A stretch of 64,000 nucleotides of DNA, from the NCBI RefSeq assembly GCF_011392115.1, contig NZ_JAAJBT010000002.1, positions 558,001 through 622,000 on the forward strand, given 5' to 3'. Below, piece after piece: positions 45,052 through 53,561 of the stretch. The stretch's first letter is position 1. Each line of letters begins with the position of its first letter. The position numbers were made by a program, and so were the translations under genes. The notes below the pieces were generated by a model, which searched no databases, was not told the DNA's origin, and worked only from the letters and a program-made list of their open reading frames with translations. The DNA comes from Flavobacterium difficile. Its GTDB lineage: Bacteria; Bacteroidota; Bacteroidia; Flavobacteriales; Flavobacteriaceae.

Positions 45052-46109
45052 CATAAGGAATTAAGAAATTCAAGTGTATCTATAGCATCAGCATAATCCC
45101 ATAATTTTGGTTTTTGAGTTTGACCAAAATAAACGGAGTTTTCGATAATTCCATTAGAAACCACACATTGAATACTTTCTGCATCTTGTATTAAACGTGT
45201 TTTTACTTCGTTAAGGTCTTCATAATATTCATAAAACACAGAAGAAATAGGCGAGGCATGACTTGTATCTTCTTTGATTGTTAAAAATTCATTGTCTAAT
45301 AATTGAAAATTACTCATTAAAAAAACCGCCTTATTATAATCGTAATTGTTTGCGTATTTTTCATAATAAATTACGTCTTTTTGTGCATACATTCCTTTGA
45401 AAAAAGATTGAAAATCGTAATTTTTTGGAACAAATAATTTAGAAACATTTCTGCAACCTAAACCGAAATATCTAAAAATATCTTCACTCAATAAAATCAT
45501 TTCTTCAGGAGTTTCTTTTCCCGTTAAAACGGCGATAGAATTTCTGCTTTTTCTAATAATGGAAGGTTTGTTTTTAAAATAATATTCAAAATATCTTGCT
45601 GTATTGTTACTTCCTGTGGCAATTACGGCATCAAAACCTTCTAGTTTTCCTTCAACAAAAGTTATTTTTTCATTAAATCTAGCATCTAAAGCGATTAAAT
45701 AATCGGCTAAAAATTTTATTAAATGATCGTCTTTACTAGAAGTTTTTACCAATACATTATTTCCTGAAATAAGTACCGATAAAAAATCGTGAAAGCCAAC
45801 CAACGGAATATTGCCTGCTAAAATTAACCCTATATTTTTGGGTTGTTTTTCTACCCAATTATAAGCTGAAAGCCATTGGTTTAGGTTGTTTTCAGTTAAA
45901 GCTTCTGCCCAACTTGTAATGCTAAAATGAACATTATCTGGAGTAAACCAATTGTTATGAGATTGCGATAAAGCAATTAAATCTACAAACGAATTAAAAA
46001 ATAAATCATTGTGTTTTACTTGGTCATTTTGCTGATTGGTATCTAAAGAAAATTGACTTAGAAATTTTCCTAATTCAACAAAATTATTTTTTATTTCAAT
46101 TTGTAACAT
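45051..46109 (-). CDS. Acyl-CoA reductase (LuxC-like)
   Basis: 352 residues of the aldehyde-dehydrogenase-like LuxC family: IGLILAGNIPLVGFHDFLSVL and GRNVSKLFVPKNYDF (as CRNVSKLF) surround the catalytic Cys in FGLGCRNVS. It reduces fatty acyl-CoA to aldehyde or a related step. It diverges from a ferredoxin gene with overlapping promoters, a pairing that suggests shared electron supply. Confidence 0.88.
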   Translation of the reverse strand: MLQIEIKNNFVELGKFLSQFSLDTNQQNDQVKHNDLFFNSFVDLIALSQSHNNWFTPDNVHFSITSWAEALTENNLNQWLSAYNWVEKQPKNIGLILAGNIPLVGFHDFLSVLISGNNVLVKTSSKDDHLIKFLADYLIALDARFNEKITFVEGKLEGFDAVIATGSNNTARYFEYYFKNKPSIIRKSRNSIAVLTGKETPEEMILLSEDIFRYFGLGCRNVSKLFVPKNYDFQSFFKGMYAQKDVIYYEKYANNYDYNKAVFLMSNFQLLDNEFLTIKEDTSHASPISSVFYEYYEDLNEVKTRLIQDAESIQCVVSNGIIENSVYFGQTQKPKLWDYADAIDTLEFLNSL

Positions 46110-46139
46110 TAGTAACTTGTATATATTTAGTTAACGTTG

Positions 46140-46147
46140 TATTTTTG
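46140..46147 (+). promoter_or_regulatory. -7 box TATTTTTG (ferredoxin)
   Basis: Matches TAnnTTTG, about 85 bp before the ferredoxin ATG; it is 2 bp away from the opposing box. Confidence 0.55.
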
Positions 46148-46149
46148 CA

Positions 46150-46157
46150 CAAAATTA
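46150..46157 (-). promoter_or_regulatory. -7 box TAATTTTG (acyl-CoA reductase, minus strand)
   Basis: Matches TAnnTTTG on the minus strand, 40 bp before the acyl-CoA reductase ATG. Confidence 0.6.
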
Positions 46158-46232
46158 AACATTTAGTTAGACTTTTTAATAGAAATTTTTAAAACTTCTG
46201 ACTTCTTGTTTCTGACCTCTAACTTTAAAATT

Positions 46233-46583
46233 ATGGCAATAATAATAACAGACGAATGTATTAATTGTGGTGCTTGCGAACCCGAATGTCCAAATACAGC
46301 TATCTATGAAGGCGCTGACGATTGGCGTTGGAAAGATGGAACCAAACTTTCTGGAAAAATAGTTTTACCTGATGGAACAGAAATTGATGCTGATGCAGCA
46401 CAAACTCCAGTTTCAGACGATTTATATTACATTGTTCCAGGAAAATGTACAGAATGTAAAGGTTTTCATGAAGAACCGCAGTGTGCAGCAGTTTGTCCTG
46501 TTGATTGTTGTGTTCCAGATGATAATCACGTTGAAAGTGAAGAAACGCTTTTAAACCGACAAGCGTTTTTGCATAATGAGTAA
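46233..46583 (+). CDS. 4Fe-4S dicluster ferredoxin
   Basis: 116 residues from the ATG at 46233 ([20 protein letters not shown]). Two cluster motifs: [12 protein letters not shown] near the start and [18 protein letters not shown] near residues 73-90. Electron carrier. The longer frame from 46206 has no ribosome-start features. The next gene starts 8 bp inside its 3' end. Confidence 0.93.
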   Translation: MAIIITDECINCGACEPECPNTAIYEGADDWRWKDGTKLSGKIVLPDGTEIDADAAQTPVSDDLYYIVPGKCTECKGFHEEPQCAAVCPVDCCVPDDNHVESEETLLNRQAFLHNE

Positions 46584-47070
46584 AAATAATTTCATTTATT
46601 TTATAAAATCAAAGTCATTCTATCGGATGGCTTTTGTTTTATTATTTTGTTTGGGATATGCATTGGTTCTCTATTGTTTAAAAAAAGAAGAATTAAAAGA
46701 ATATACCACTTATGATGCAAAAGTTATTGGTTTTACAAACGTAACTGTATCAGAATCTGTTCCTTCAACTAGAGGGCATGCTTCAAACTATACTTATTCT
46801 AGAGATATTCCTATTATTGAGTATAAAAATAAGGAAGGAAAAATTATTTCTTACGAAGATGGAAACAGAGTATTATTTTCAAGTTTTGAATTGAATGAAA
46901 AAATTAAAGTATTGGAAAACAAGGAAAATAAGTACAAAGTAAAGATTTGTTCATTTTTTTATTTTTGGTTTCATATTTATGAATTTGTACTATTTATTTT
47001 TTTACTATTTATCTTTTATGTTTTTATTTCTGTATTTGTTTTTAGAGATTTTTACATTTCTGACTTTTGA
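46576..47070 (+). CDS. DUF3592-like membrane protein
   Basis: 164 residues. Two membrane stretches (about 17-34 and 125-153) flank a beta-rich domain ([29 protein letters not shown]), the DUF3592 layout. It overlaps the ferredoxin gene by 8 bp and is translated with it. Confidence 0.8.
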   Translation: MSKNNFIYFIKSKSFYRMAFVLLFCLGYALVLYCLKKEELKEYTTYDAKVIGFTNVTVSESVPSTRGHASNYTYSRDIPIIEYKNKEGKIISYEDGNRVLFSSFELNEKIKVLENKENKYKVKICSFFYFWFHIYEFVLFIFLLFIFYVFISVFVFRDFYISDF

Positions 47071-47103
47071 CCTAATCAACTTTGTAACTAGATAACTTTA
47101 AAC

Positions 47104-47111
47104 TATATTTG
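47104..47111 (+). promoter_or_regulatory. -7 box TATATTTG
   Basis: Matches TAnnTTTG, 72 bp before the ychF ATG. Confidence 0.6.
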
Positions 47112-47183
47112 CACACCGAAATAAATTTAGAAAATAAATAAAAACGCTTTGCGCCTTTGTGTCATAGCAGCAAAACTTAAAAT

Positions 47184-48278
47184 ATGAAAGCAGGAATTGT
47201 AGGCTTACCAAACGTAGGAAAATCGACATTATTTAATTGTTTATCAAACGCAAAAGCACAAAGTGCAAACTTTCCGTTTTGTACCATCGAGCCAAATATT
47301 GGTGTAGTAAACGTACCCGATCCAAGAATTAATCGTTTAGAAGAATTAGTAAAACCTGAACGAGTACAAATGGCTACTGTTGATATTGTTGATATTGCAG
47401 GTTTAGTTAAAGGCGCAAGTAAAGGTGAAGGTTTAGGAAACCAGTTTTTAGGAAATATTAGAGAATGTAATGCGATTATTCACGTATTGCGTTGTTTTGA
47501 TAACGATAATATTGTTCACGTGGATGGAAATGTAAATCCAATTCGTGATAAAGAAACCATTGATATTGAATTACAATTAAAAGACTTAGAAACCGTTGAA
47601 AAACGCTTAGAAAAAGCAAATAAAGGTGCCAAAACAGGAAATGCTGAAGCAAAAATTGAAAAAGGTATTTTAGATAGAATTAAAGAAGCTTTATTGCAAG
47701 GTAAATCAGCAAGAACAGTTGTTCCAAATACGATTGAAGAAGAAGCTTTATATAATTCGTTTCAATTAATTACAGCGAAGCCAGTTTTATATGTTTGTAA
47801 TGTTGACGAAGCGTCTGCTGTGAACGGTAACAAATATGTTGACCAAGTTAGAGAATTAGTAAAAGATGAAAATGCAGAAGTTATTGTACTTTCTGTTGGT
47901 GCTGAAGCAGATATTACTGAATTGGAAAGCTATGAAGAACGTCAGGTTTTCTTAGAAGATATGGGATTAACTGAGCCAGGTTCTGCAGTATTAATTCGTG
48001 CAGCTTATAAATTATTAAATTTACAAACGTATTTTACTGCTGGAGTTAAAGAAGTTAGAGCTTGGACCATTCAAATTGGCGACACAGCTCCTCAAGCTGC
48101 AGGAGTAATTCATACTGATTTTGAAAAAGGATTCATCCGTGCTGAAGTTATTGCATTTGAAGATTATTCAAATTATGGTACAGAAGCAAAATGCAAAGAA
48201 GCTGGAAAATTAAGAGTAGAAGGTAAAGAATACATAGTGAAAGATGGAGATGTAATGCATTTCCGTTTTAACGTGTAA
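47184..48278 (+). CDS. ychF: Redox-regulated ATPase / Obg-like GTPase YchF
   Basis: 364 residues. P-loop GLPNVGKSTLFNCL, DIVDIAGLVKGASKGEGLGN and the TGS-like C-terminal domain are characteristic. In other species YchF prefers ATP and binds the ribosome. Terminator behind. Confidence 0.97.
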   Translation: MKAGIVGLPNVGKSTLFNCLSNAKAQSANFPFCTIEPNIGVVNVPDPRINRLEELVKPERVQMATVDIVDIAGLVKGASKGEGLGNQFLGNIRECNAIIHVLRCFDNDNIVHVDGNVNPIRDKETIDIELQLKDLETVEKRLEKANKGAKTGNAEAKIEKGILDRIKEALLQGKSARTVVPNTIEEEALYNSFQLITAKPVLYVCNVDEASAVNGNKYVDQVRELVKDENAEVIVLSVGAEADITELESYEERQVFLEDMGLTEPGSAVLIRAAYKLLNLQTYFTAGVKEVRAWTIQIGDTAPQAAGVIHTDFEKGFIRAEVIAFEDYSNYGTEAKCKEAGKLRVEGKEYIVKDGDVMHFRFNV

Positions 48279-48302
48279 TTTTTGAAAAAATAATAGATAT
48301 TT

Positions 48303-48336
48303 AAAAATCTGCTAATTCATTTTAGCAGATTTTTTT
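48303..48336 (+). terminator. Intrinsic terminator
   Basis: AAAAATCTGCTA / TAGCAGATTTTT with an 8-nt loop behind ychF. Confidence 0.9.
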
Positions 48337-48379
48337 TGTGGCACAACATTTGTTAAGTTCTTCTTAAAATTGATATTTT

Positions 48380-49036
48380 ATGAAAAATTTGCTGCTAATT
48401 TTTGGTTTGTTTGTTTGGTTAACATCTTGCAAAGAAAGAGGTGTTGAAAATAGTTATATTGAGTTTGCAGAAAATCAACCCATTGGAGTTGAAGAGATTC
48501 AAGAAGTTCCGGAAAATTGGTTTGATAATTATATAGCTTCAGATTCTTCAGTAGTGGCAATAGATAAAGATCATATCATTCATAAATGGTTCAATGAAGA
48601 GAAGGTTTCAATTCGTGAAAAAGATTCTTTTCAGGGGTATACTTTTGATGAAAATTTCGTTATAGATAATCAAACCAATCAAAAGATGAAATTAATTAAA
48701 AGTAATGATTCACTCTTTTGGAAGTCTCAATATTCAGATACTATTTTTAATAAAGAGAAAGTTTTAAAAGACTATAAAAATGCCTTAATCATCAATACAA
48801 ACCTCAAGGGTCAAATTTATATTGATGTTTTTAAAAAAGAGAACAATCGAATTAGAAAAATTTCTATGGGTTCTAAAGAAGATTTCAAGAAGTTAAGGAA
48901 TGAAATTCCTATCGAATTTGAATATAAATTTGCGGATGAAGATACAACAGTTGTTTTAAAACCAACTAGAGCAGATTTTAGAAAAATATTAAGAAAAAAA
49001 GGACTTACTAACGAAATGATTTTTATAGAGCAATGA
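48380..49036 (+). CDS. Hypothetical lipoprotein
   Basis: 218 residues with a lipoprotein signal (VWLTSC, Cys 17). The mature part is charged and has no known domain. Four bases at its end (ATGA) also start the next gene, so the two are translationally coupled; the next protein is a TIGR02117 member, which suggests a common envelope role. Confidence 0.8.
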   Translation: MKNLLLIFGLFVWLTSCKERGVENSYIEFAENQPIGVEEIQEVPENWFDNYIASDSSVVAIDKDHIIHKWFNEEKVSIREKDSFQGYTFDENFVIDNQTNQKMKLIKSNDSLFWKSQYSDTIFNKEKVLKDYKNALIINTNLKGQIYIDVFKKENNRIRKISMGSKEDFKKLRNEIPIEFEYKFADEDTTVVLKPTRADFRKILRKKGLTNEMIFIEQ

Positions 49037-49710
49037 AAACCATCCAAAAAACTTTCAAATACATAGGAATATTTTTATTGATTTTACTTTCTTATGGCAT
49101 ACTAGTGACTTTACTATCGTTTATACCCATTAATAAAGATAAAATGCTATCAGATAATTCAAATGTAGCTATTTATATATTATCAAATGGCGTGCACACC
49201 GATATTGTAGTGCCAGTTAAAAACGAATACCACGATTGGTCGAAACAAATTAAATTCGAACATACAAAAGCAAAAGATACAACAGCAAAGTACTTAGCAA
49301 TTGGTTGGGGCGATAGAGGTTTTTATTTAGAAACACCAACTTGGGCCGATTTAAAAGTGAGTACTGCGTTAAAAGCAACAACCGGATTAAGTTCCAGTGC
49401 TTTACATGCTACTTTTTACAAAGTAATGAAAGAAGATGCTTATTGTAAAAAAATTCAAATTTCGAAAGAAGAATATCTAAAACTAATTGCATTTATCTCT
49501 GAATCTTTTGAGACCAAAACCAATTCAATACTTAAAATTGATACAGAAGCTGTTTACGGAAAAAACGATGCATTCTATGAAGCTAAAGGAAGTTATTCGT
49601 TATTTTATACTTGTAATTCATGGGCCAATGAAGCCTTAAAATCGGCCAATCAAAAAGCAGCTTTACATACTTTAACTGATACAGGGATTTTTAGGCATTA
49701 TGAAAAGTAA
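49033..49710 (+). CDS. TIGR02117 / DUF2459 family protein
   Basis: 225 residues. One N-terminal membrane segment (about 12-32) is followed by the DUF2459 signature SNGVHTDIVVPV, AIGWGDRGFYLETPTW and CNSWANEALKSANQ. The HTD, Cys and Asn-Ser-Trp spacing resembles papain-like (NlpC-type) enzymes, but no activity is known. It overlaps the lipoprotein gene by 4 bp. Confidence 0.9.
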   Translation: MKTIQKTFKYIGIFLLILLSYGILVTLLSFIPINKDKMLSDNSNVAIYILSNGVHTDIVVPVKNEYHDWSKQIKFEHTKAKDTTAKYLAIGWGDRGFYLETPTWADLKVSTALKATTGLSSSALHATFYKVMKEDAYCKKIQISKEEYLKLIAFISESFETKTNSILKIDTEAVYGKNDAFYEAKGSYSLFYTCNSWANEALKSANQKAALHTLTDTGIFRHYEK

Positions 49711-49721
49711 CAAAATAAAAA

Positions 49722-50906
49722 TTATTTTTCAACAAGAGTAAATGTAGTGCCTTTCCCAACTTCAGAGGCAATATTAATATCAAAGTCAATTTTATCGGTA
49801 AGATTCTTCACAATAGATAAGCCTAAACCTGTACCATAATTTCCATAACGATCTTTTTGGGATAATGTGATGTTGTTTTCAAAAATAGCATCAAAGTTTT
49901 TCGAGTCAATTCCGATTCCATTATCAGTAATGCTGATAGTCGATTTGTGATTGATTATATTATTGGTAATTTTAATTATCGGTTTTGGAGTTGTATTGTA
50001 CTTTATACCGTTAGAAATAATATTTATTAAAATTTGTGAAAGTGCGGTTTTATCTGAAATAATTTCTAAGTTCTTGTCAAATTCAGTAATAATCTCTGCT
50101 TCATTATTGCTATTAACGATTTGAGAAATTTCTGAAACTAAATCGGCTAATCGAAATGGTGTTTTATTAACATTTATAGTATCTGACGTGTAATAACTCA
50201 ATAGTTTATTTACATAATCTTTTAGTTGTTGTGATGAAGTAACTACTAAATTTAAGTATTCAGAAATTATTGTTTCTTCTTTAACATCTTCTTCGTTTAT
50301 AAGCGATATTAATGAAATAATATTATTGATGGGAGTTTGTAAATCATGCGAAATGGTATTCGAAAACTTCTTAAGTTGTTGGTGTTTTATAGAAAGTTCT
50401 TCAAAGTTTTTTTGCAACTCAATATTTTTCAATCGCAATTTAAATAATTCTTCAACTTGCTTGCCTAGTATTTTTAAAGCTTTAATTTGATCTTGGTCTA
50501 ATGTTTTGCTTTCATAATCAATAACACACAAAGTTCCTAACGGTATTTTATTTTCATTGTATAAGGTAACACTAGCATAAAAACCGTCTTTTTCTAAGCC
50601 ATTTAATTTTCCTATTTCACTAAATTCATCATCTTGCATCAAATTTGGGACAACTAATACGTCTTGGTTTTTTGATAAACTTAACGCACAAAACGACAAG
50701 TTTTTTGGATTTTCATTGTGCGTAAATCCAATTTTCGACTTAAACCATTGTCTGTTTTCATCTACTAATGTAATGGTAGAAATTGGCGTATTACAAACTT
50801 TTGAAGCTAAAAAAGTAATATTGTCATATTCTAGTTCTGGTTCAGAATCAAATAAGGAATATTTATCAACTATATTAAGGCGTTGTTCTTCAGTAAATTT
50901 AATCAT
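49722..50906 (-). CDS. GAF-domain sensor histidine kinase
   Basis: 394 residues without membrane segments, so cytoplasmic. GAF domain about 20-150 (FCALSLSKNQ, PLGTLCVIDY), phosphoacceptor region with SHDLQTPINNI and an ATPase domain with NIISNGIKYN, DNGIGI and GTGLGLSIVK. No response regulator lies next to it, so it is an orphan. Own promoter box on the minus strand. Confidence 0.92.
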   Translation of the reverse strand: MIKFTEEQRLNIVDKYSLFDSEPELEYDNITFLASKVCNTPISTITLVDENRQWFKSKIGFTHNENPKNLSFCALSLSKNQDVLVVPNLMQDDEFSEIGKLNGLEKDGFYASVTLYNENKIPLGTLCVIDYESKTLDQDQIKALKILGKQVEELFKLRLKNIELQKNFEELSIKHQQLKKFSNTISHDLQTPINNIISLISLINEEDVKEETIISEYLNLVVTSSQQLKDYVNKLLSYYTSDTINVNKTPFRLADLVSEISQIVNSNNEAEIITEFDKNLEIISDKTALSQILINIISNGIKYNTTPKPIIKITNNIINHKSTISITDNGIGIDSKNFDAIFENNITLSQKDRYGNYGTGLGLSIVKNLTDKIDFDINIASEVGKGTTFTLVEK

Positions 50907-50931
50907 ATATTTTTCCAGTGAATTTGGGCTA

Positions 50932-50939
50932 CAAATATA
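50932..50939 (-). promoter_or_regulatory. -7 box TATATTTG (minus strand)
   Basis: Matches TAnnTTTG on the minus strand, 25 bp before the histidine kinase ATG. Confidence 0.6.
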
Positions 50940-51048
50940 ATACTTTATATTATTTTATTTACGTAAAATATTGTCAATAAGTTCTAAAAAAATTACTTTT
51001 TATTTTATGGTATTAATGGTATATTAGCGCAAAATCCTAAATACAGTT

Positions 51049-52911
51049 ATGCAAGAGCAACAAAATCAATACAACGAAGACAATATACGGTCACTCGACT
51101 GGAAAGAGCATATTCGTATGCGTCCTGGTATGTATATTGGAAAGTTGGGAGATGGGTCATCACCAGATGATGGTATTTATATTTTATTAAAAGAAGTTCT
51201 CGATAATTGTATCGATGAATTCGTTATGGGTGCAGGTAAAACTATTGAAGTCACTTTAAAGGATAAAATGGTTACTGTAAGAGATTATGGTCGTGGTATT
51301 CCGCTAGGAAAAGTGGTAGATGTTGTTTCTAAAATGAATACTGGTGGAAAATACGATTCAAAAGCGTTTAAAAAATCGGTAGGTTTAAATGGAGTAGGAA
51401 CAAAAGCAGTTAACGCTTTATCTAATTATTTCCGTGTCGAATCTGTTCGAGACAACCAACAAAAAGCAGCAGAGTTTTCCGCTGGAAATTTAACCCTTGA
51501 AGAAGAGGTTATTGAAACTACAAAACGAAAAGGAACAAAAGTTTCATTCGTTGCCGATGAAGCTATTTTCAAAAATTACAAGTATCGTAATGAGTATATC
51601 GTTAAAATGCTTAAAAATTATTGTTACCTAAATACAGGATTAACAATATATTATAACGGCGAAAAATATTATTCAGATAATGGTTTAAAAGATTTATTAG
51701 AGGAAAATATCACTGAAGAAGACATGGTATATCCCATCATTCATCTTTTAGGTGATGATATTGAAGTAGCGATTACACATAGTAAAACTCAATATTCAGA
51801 AGAATACTATTCGTTTGTAAATGGTCAAAATACCACACAAGGTGGAACGCATTTAGGTGCTTTCCGTGAAGCTTTGGTAAAAACAATTAAAGAATTTTAT
51901 AACAAACCCTTTGAAGCGTCCGATATTCGTAAGTCAATTGTTTCGGCAATTGTCGTTCGTGTGGAAGAGCCAGTTTTTGAAAGTCAGACCAAAACCAAAT
52001 TGGGTTCTACAGAAATGGGACCAGATTCGCCATCGGTAAGAACGTTTGTTAACGATTTTATTAAAACTAAGTTAGATAACTTTTTACATAAAAATCCTGA
52101 AGTAGCCGATGCTTTACTCCGAAAGATTCTACAAGCCGAACGCGAGCGTAAAGAATTATCTGGAATTCGAAAATTAGCGAAAGACCGAGCAAAGAAAGCG
52201 AACTTACACAATAAAAAGTTACGCGATTGTCGAATACATTTAACCGATGCTAAAAATCCAAGAAGTTTAGAAAGTACCCTTTTTATTACCGAGGGAGATT
52301 CGGCTTCGGGTTCGATTACTAAAAGTCGTGATGTGAATACACAGGCCGTTTTCAGTTTGCGTGGTAAGCCATTAAACTCGTACGGAATGACTAAAAAAAT
52401 TGTGTATGAAAACGAAGAATTTAATTTGTTGCAAGCTGCTTTAAACATAGAAGAAAGTATGGAAGATTTACGGTATAACAATATCGTAATTGCTACCGAT
52501 GCCGATGTCGATGGCATGCACATTCGTTTGTTGTTAATTACGTTCTTTTTACAGTTTTTTCCTGAAATGATAAAAGAAGGCCATTTATATATCTTACAAA
52601 CACCTTTATTCAGAATTCGAAATAAAAAAGAAACCATTTATTGTTATTCGGAAGAAGAACGAAAAGCAGCGATAGAAAAGTTAAAACCCAAACCAGAAAT
52701 TACTCGATTTAAAGGATTAGGAGAAATTTCACCAGATGAGTTTAAAAATTTCATTGGAGAAACGATTCGACTTGATCCTGTGATGTTAGACAAAGCCACA
52801 TCTATTGAAAAATTATTAGAATTCTACATGGGTAAAAATACACCCGACCGTCAAGAGTTTATCATCAATAACTTGAAGGTAGAATTGGATGTAGTGGAAG
52901 AGGAAGTTTAG
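51049..52911 (+). CDS. parE: DNA topoisomerase IV subunit B
   Basis: 620 residues. GHKL ATPase domain ([45 protein letters not shown]), then the TOPRIM domain with EGDSASGS and DADVDGMHI. The subunit A gene follows after one small gene, as in other Flavobacteriaceae. GyrB is the other type IIA option; the length and the directly following subunit A with a short CTD favour ParE. Confidence 0.93.
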   Translation: MQEQQNQYNEDNIRSLDWKEHIRMRPGMYIGKLGDGSSPDDGIYILLKEVLDNCIDEFVMGAGKTIEVTLKDKMVTVRDYGRGIPLGKVVDVVSKMNTGGKYDSKAFKKSVGLNGVGTKAVNALSNYFRVESVRDNQQKAAEFSAGNLTLEEEVIETTKRKGTKVSFVADEAIFKNYKYRNEYIVKMLKNYCYLNTGLTIYYNGEKYYSDNGLKDLLEENITEEDMVYPIIHLLGDDIEVAITHSKTQYSEEYYSFVNGQNTTQGGTHLGAFREALVKTIKEFYNKPFEASDIRKSIVSAIVVRVEEPVFESQTKTKLGSTEMGPDSPSVRTFVNDFIKTKLDNFLHKNPEVADALLRKILQAERERKELSGIRKLAKDRAKKANLHNKKLRDCRIHLTDAKNPRSLESTLFITEGDSASGSITKSRDVNTQAVFSLRGKPLNSYGMTKKIVYENEEFNLLQAALNIEESMEDLRYNNIVIATDADVDGMHIRLLLITFFLQFFPEMIKEGHLYILQTPLFRIRNKKETIYCYSEEERKAAIEKLKPKPEITRFKGLGEISPDEFKNFIGETIRLDPVMLDKATSIEKLLEFYMGKNTPDRQEFIINNLKVELDVVEEEV

Positions 52912-52913
52912 AG

Positions 52914-53525
52914 ATGTTTAAAAGGATGAGGTTTTTTATAGCTATTTTGTTTTTAAGTTTTCTTTCTTGTAAAGAAGAGAAACTAAAGACGCCTGAATTT
53001 AATATTATTGAACCATCAGTTAGCAAGTCAATAAAAAAAAGAGAATTTCCTTTAAAAAATGTTGCAAAAATAGAGTTTCTGTCTTATCCCGATAGGATTG
53101 CTTGGGATACAATTAGTTATAAAGGTGAAATCCCTTTTAGAAAAAATCTAATTGAGAATCAGAAATTTACTTTTGACAGTACAATGATTAAAGAAAGAAT
53201 AGTTTTAAATGAAATTCAGAAAAAAGAACTTTTTGCCTTAATGGTTTGTGATACTTGTGTTCCAGAAGAAATGGCTGCCGCTTGTTATCAGCCAAGGCAT
53301 TTAATCTTATTTAAAGATAAGAAAAATAAAATTGTAGGATATCAAGAGTTTTGTTTTCAATGTATTGGTTTACGAGAATCTGAAAATTTAGAAGGATTTG
53401 AAAAATTCTGTTTTTCAGACATGAATAAATTATTTCGAAAATTTGGAATAAAATATTTTGTAGAGAATGATGAAGATAACCAAAAAGAGTATCATTTTTT
53501 GAAAAATAAAGGATATATAAAATAA
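52914..53525 (+). CDS. Hypothetical lipoprotein between parE and parC
   Basis: 203 residues with a lipoprotein signal (LSFLSC). A Cys-rich region follows (MVCDTCVPEEMAAACYQPRH, FCFQCIG, FCFS). It has no recognised family. It starts 2 bp behind parE and ends 36 bp before parC, so it is carried in the topoisomerase operon. The last codons lie in a 16-bp tandem duplication. Confidence 0.8.
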   Translation: MFKRMRFFIAILFLSFLSCKEEKLKTPEFNIIEPSVSKSIKKREFPLKNVAKIEFLSYPDRIAWDTISYKGEIPFRKNLIENQKFTFDSTMIKERIVLNEIQKKELFALMVCDTCVPEEMAAACYQPRHLILFKDKKNKIVGYQEFCFQCIGLRESENLEGFEKFCFSDMNKLFRKFGIKYFVENDEDNQKEYHFLKNKGYIK

Positions 53526-53535
53526 AGGATATATA
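53504..53535. repeat. 16-bp tandem duplication
   Basis: AAATAAAGGATATATA occurs twice in direct succession; the first copy encodes the end of the lipoprotein gene (KGYIK), the second is a non-coding copy. Confidence 0.85.
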
Positions 53536-53561
53536 AAATACTGAAAATAAATTCAGCATAA

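Noticed and set aside
51984..52637. Minus-strand frame of 217 codons
   Set aside because: It is an antisense shadow of the parE coding region without recognisable domain.
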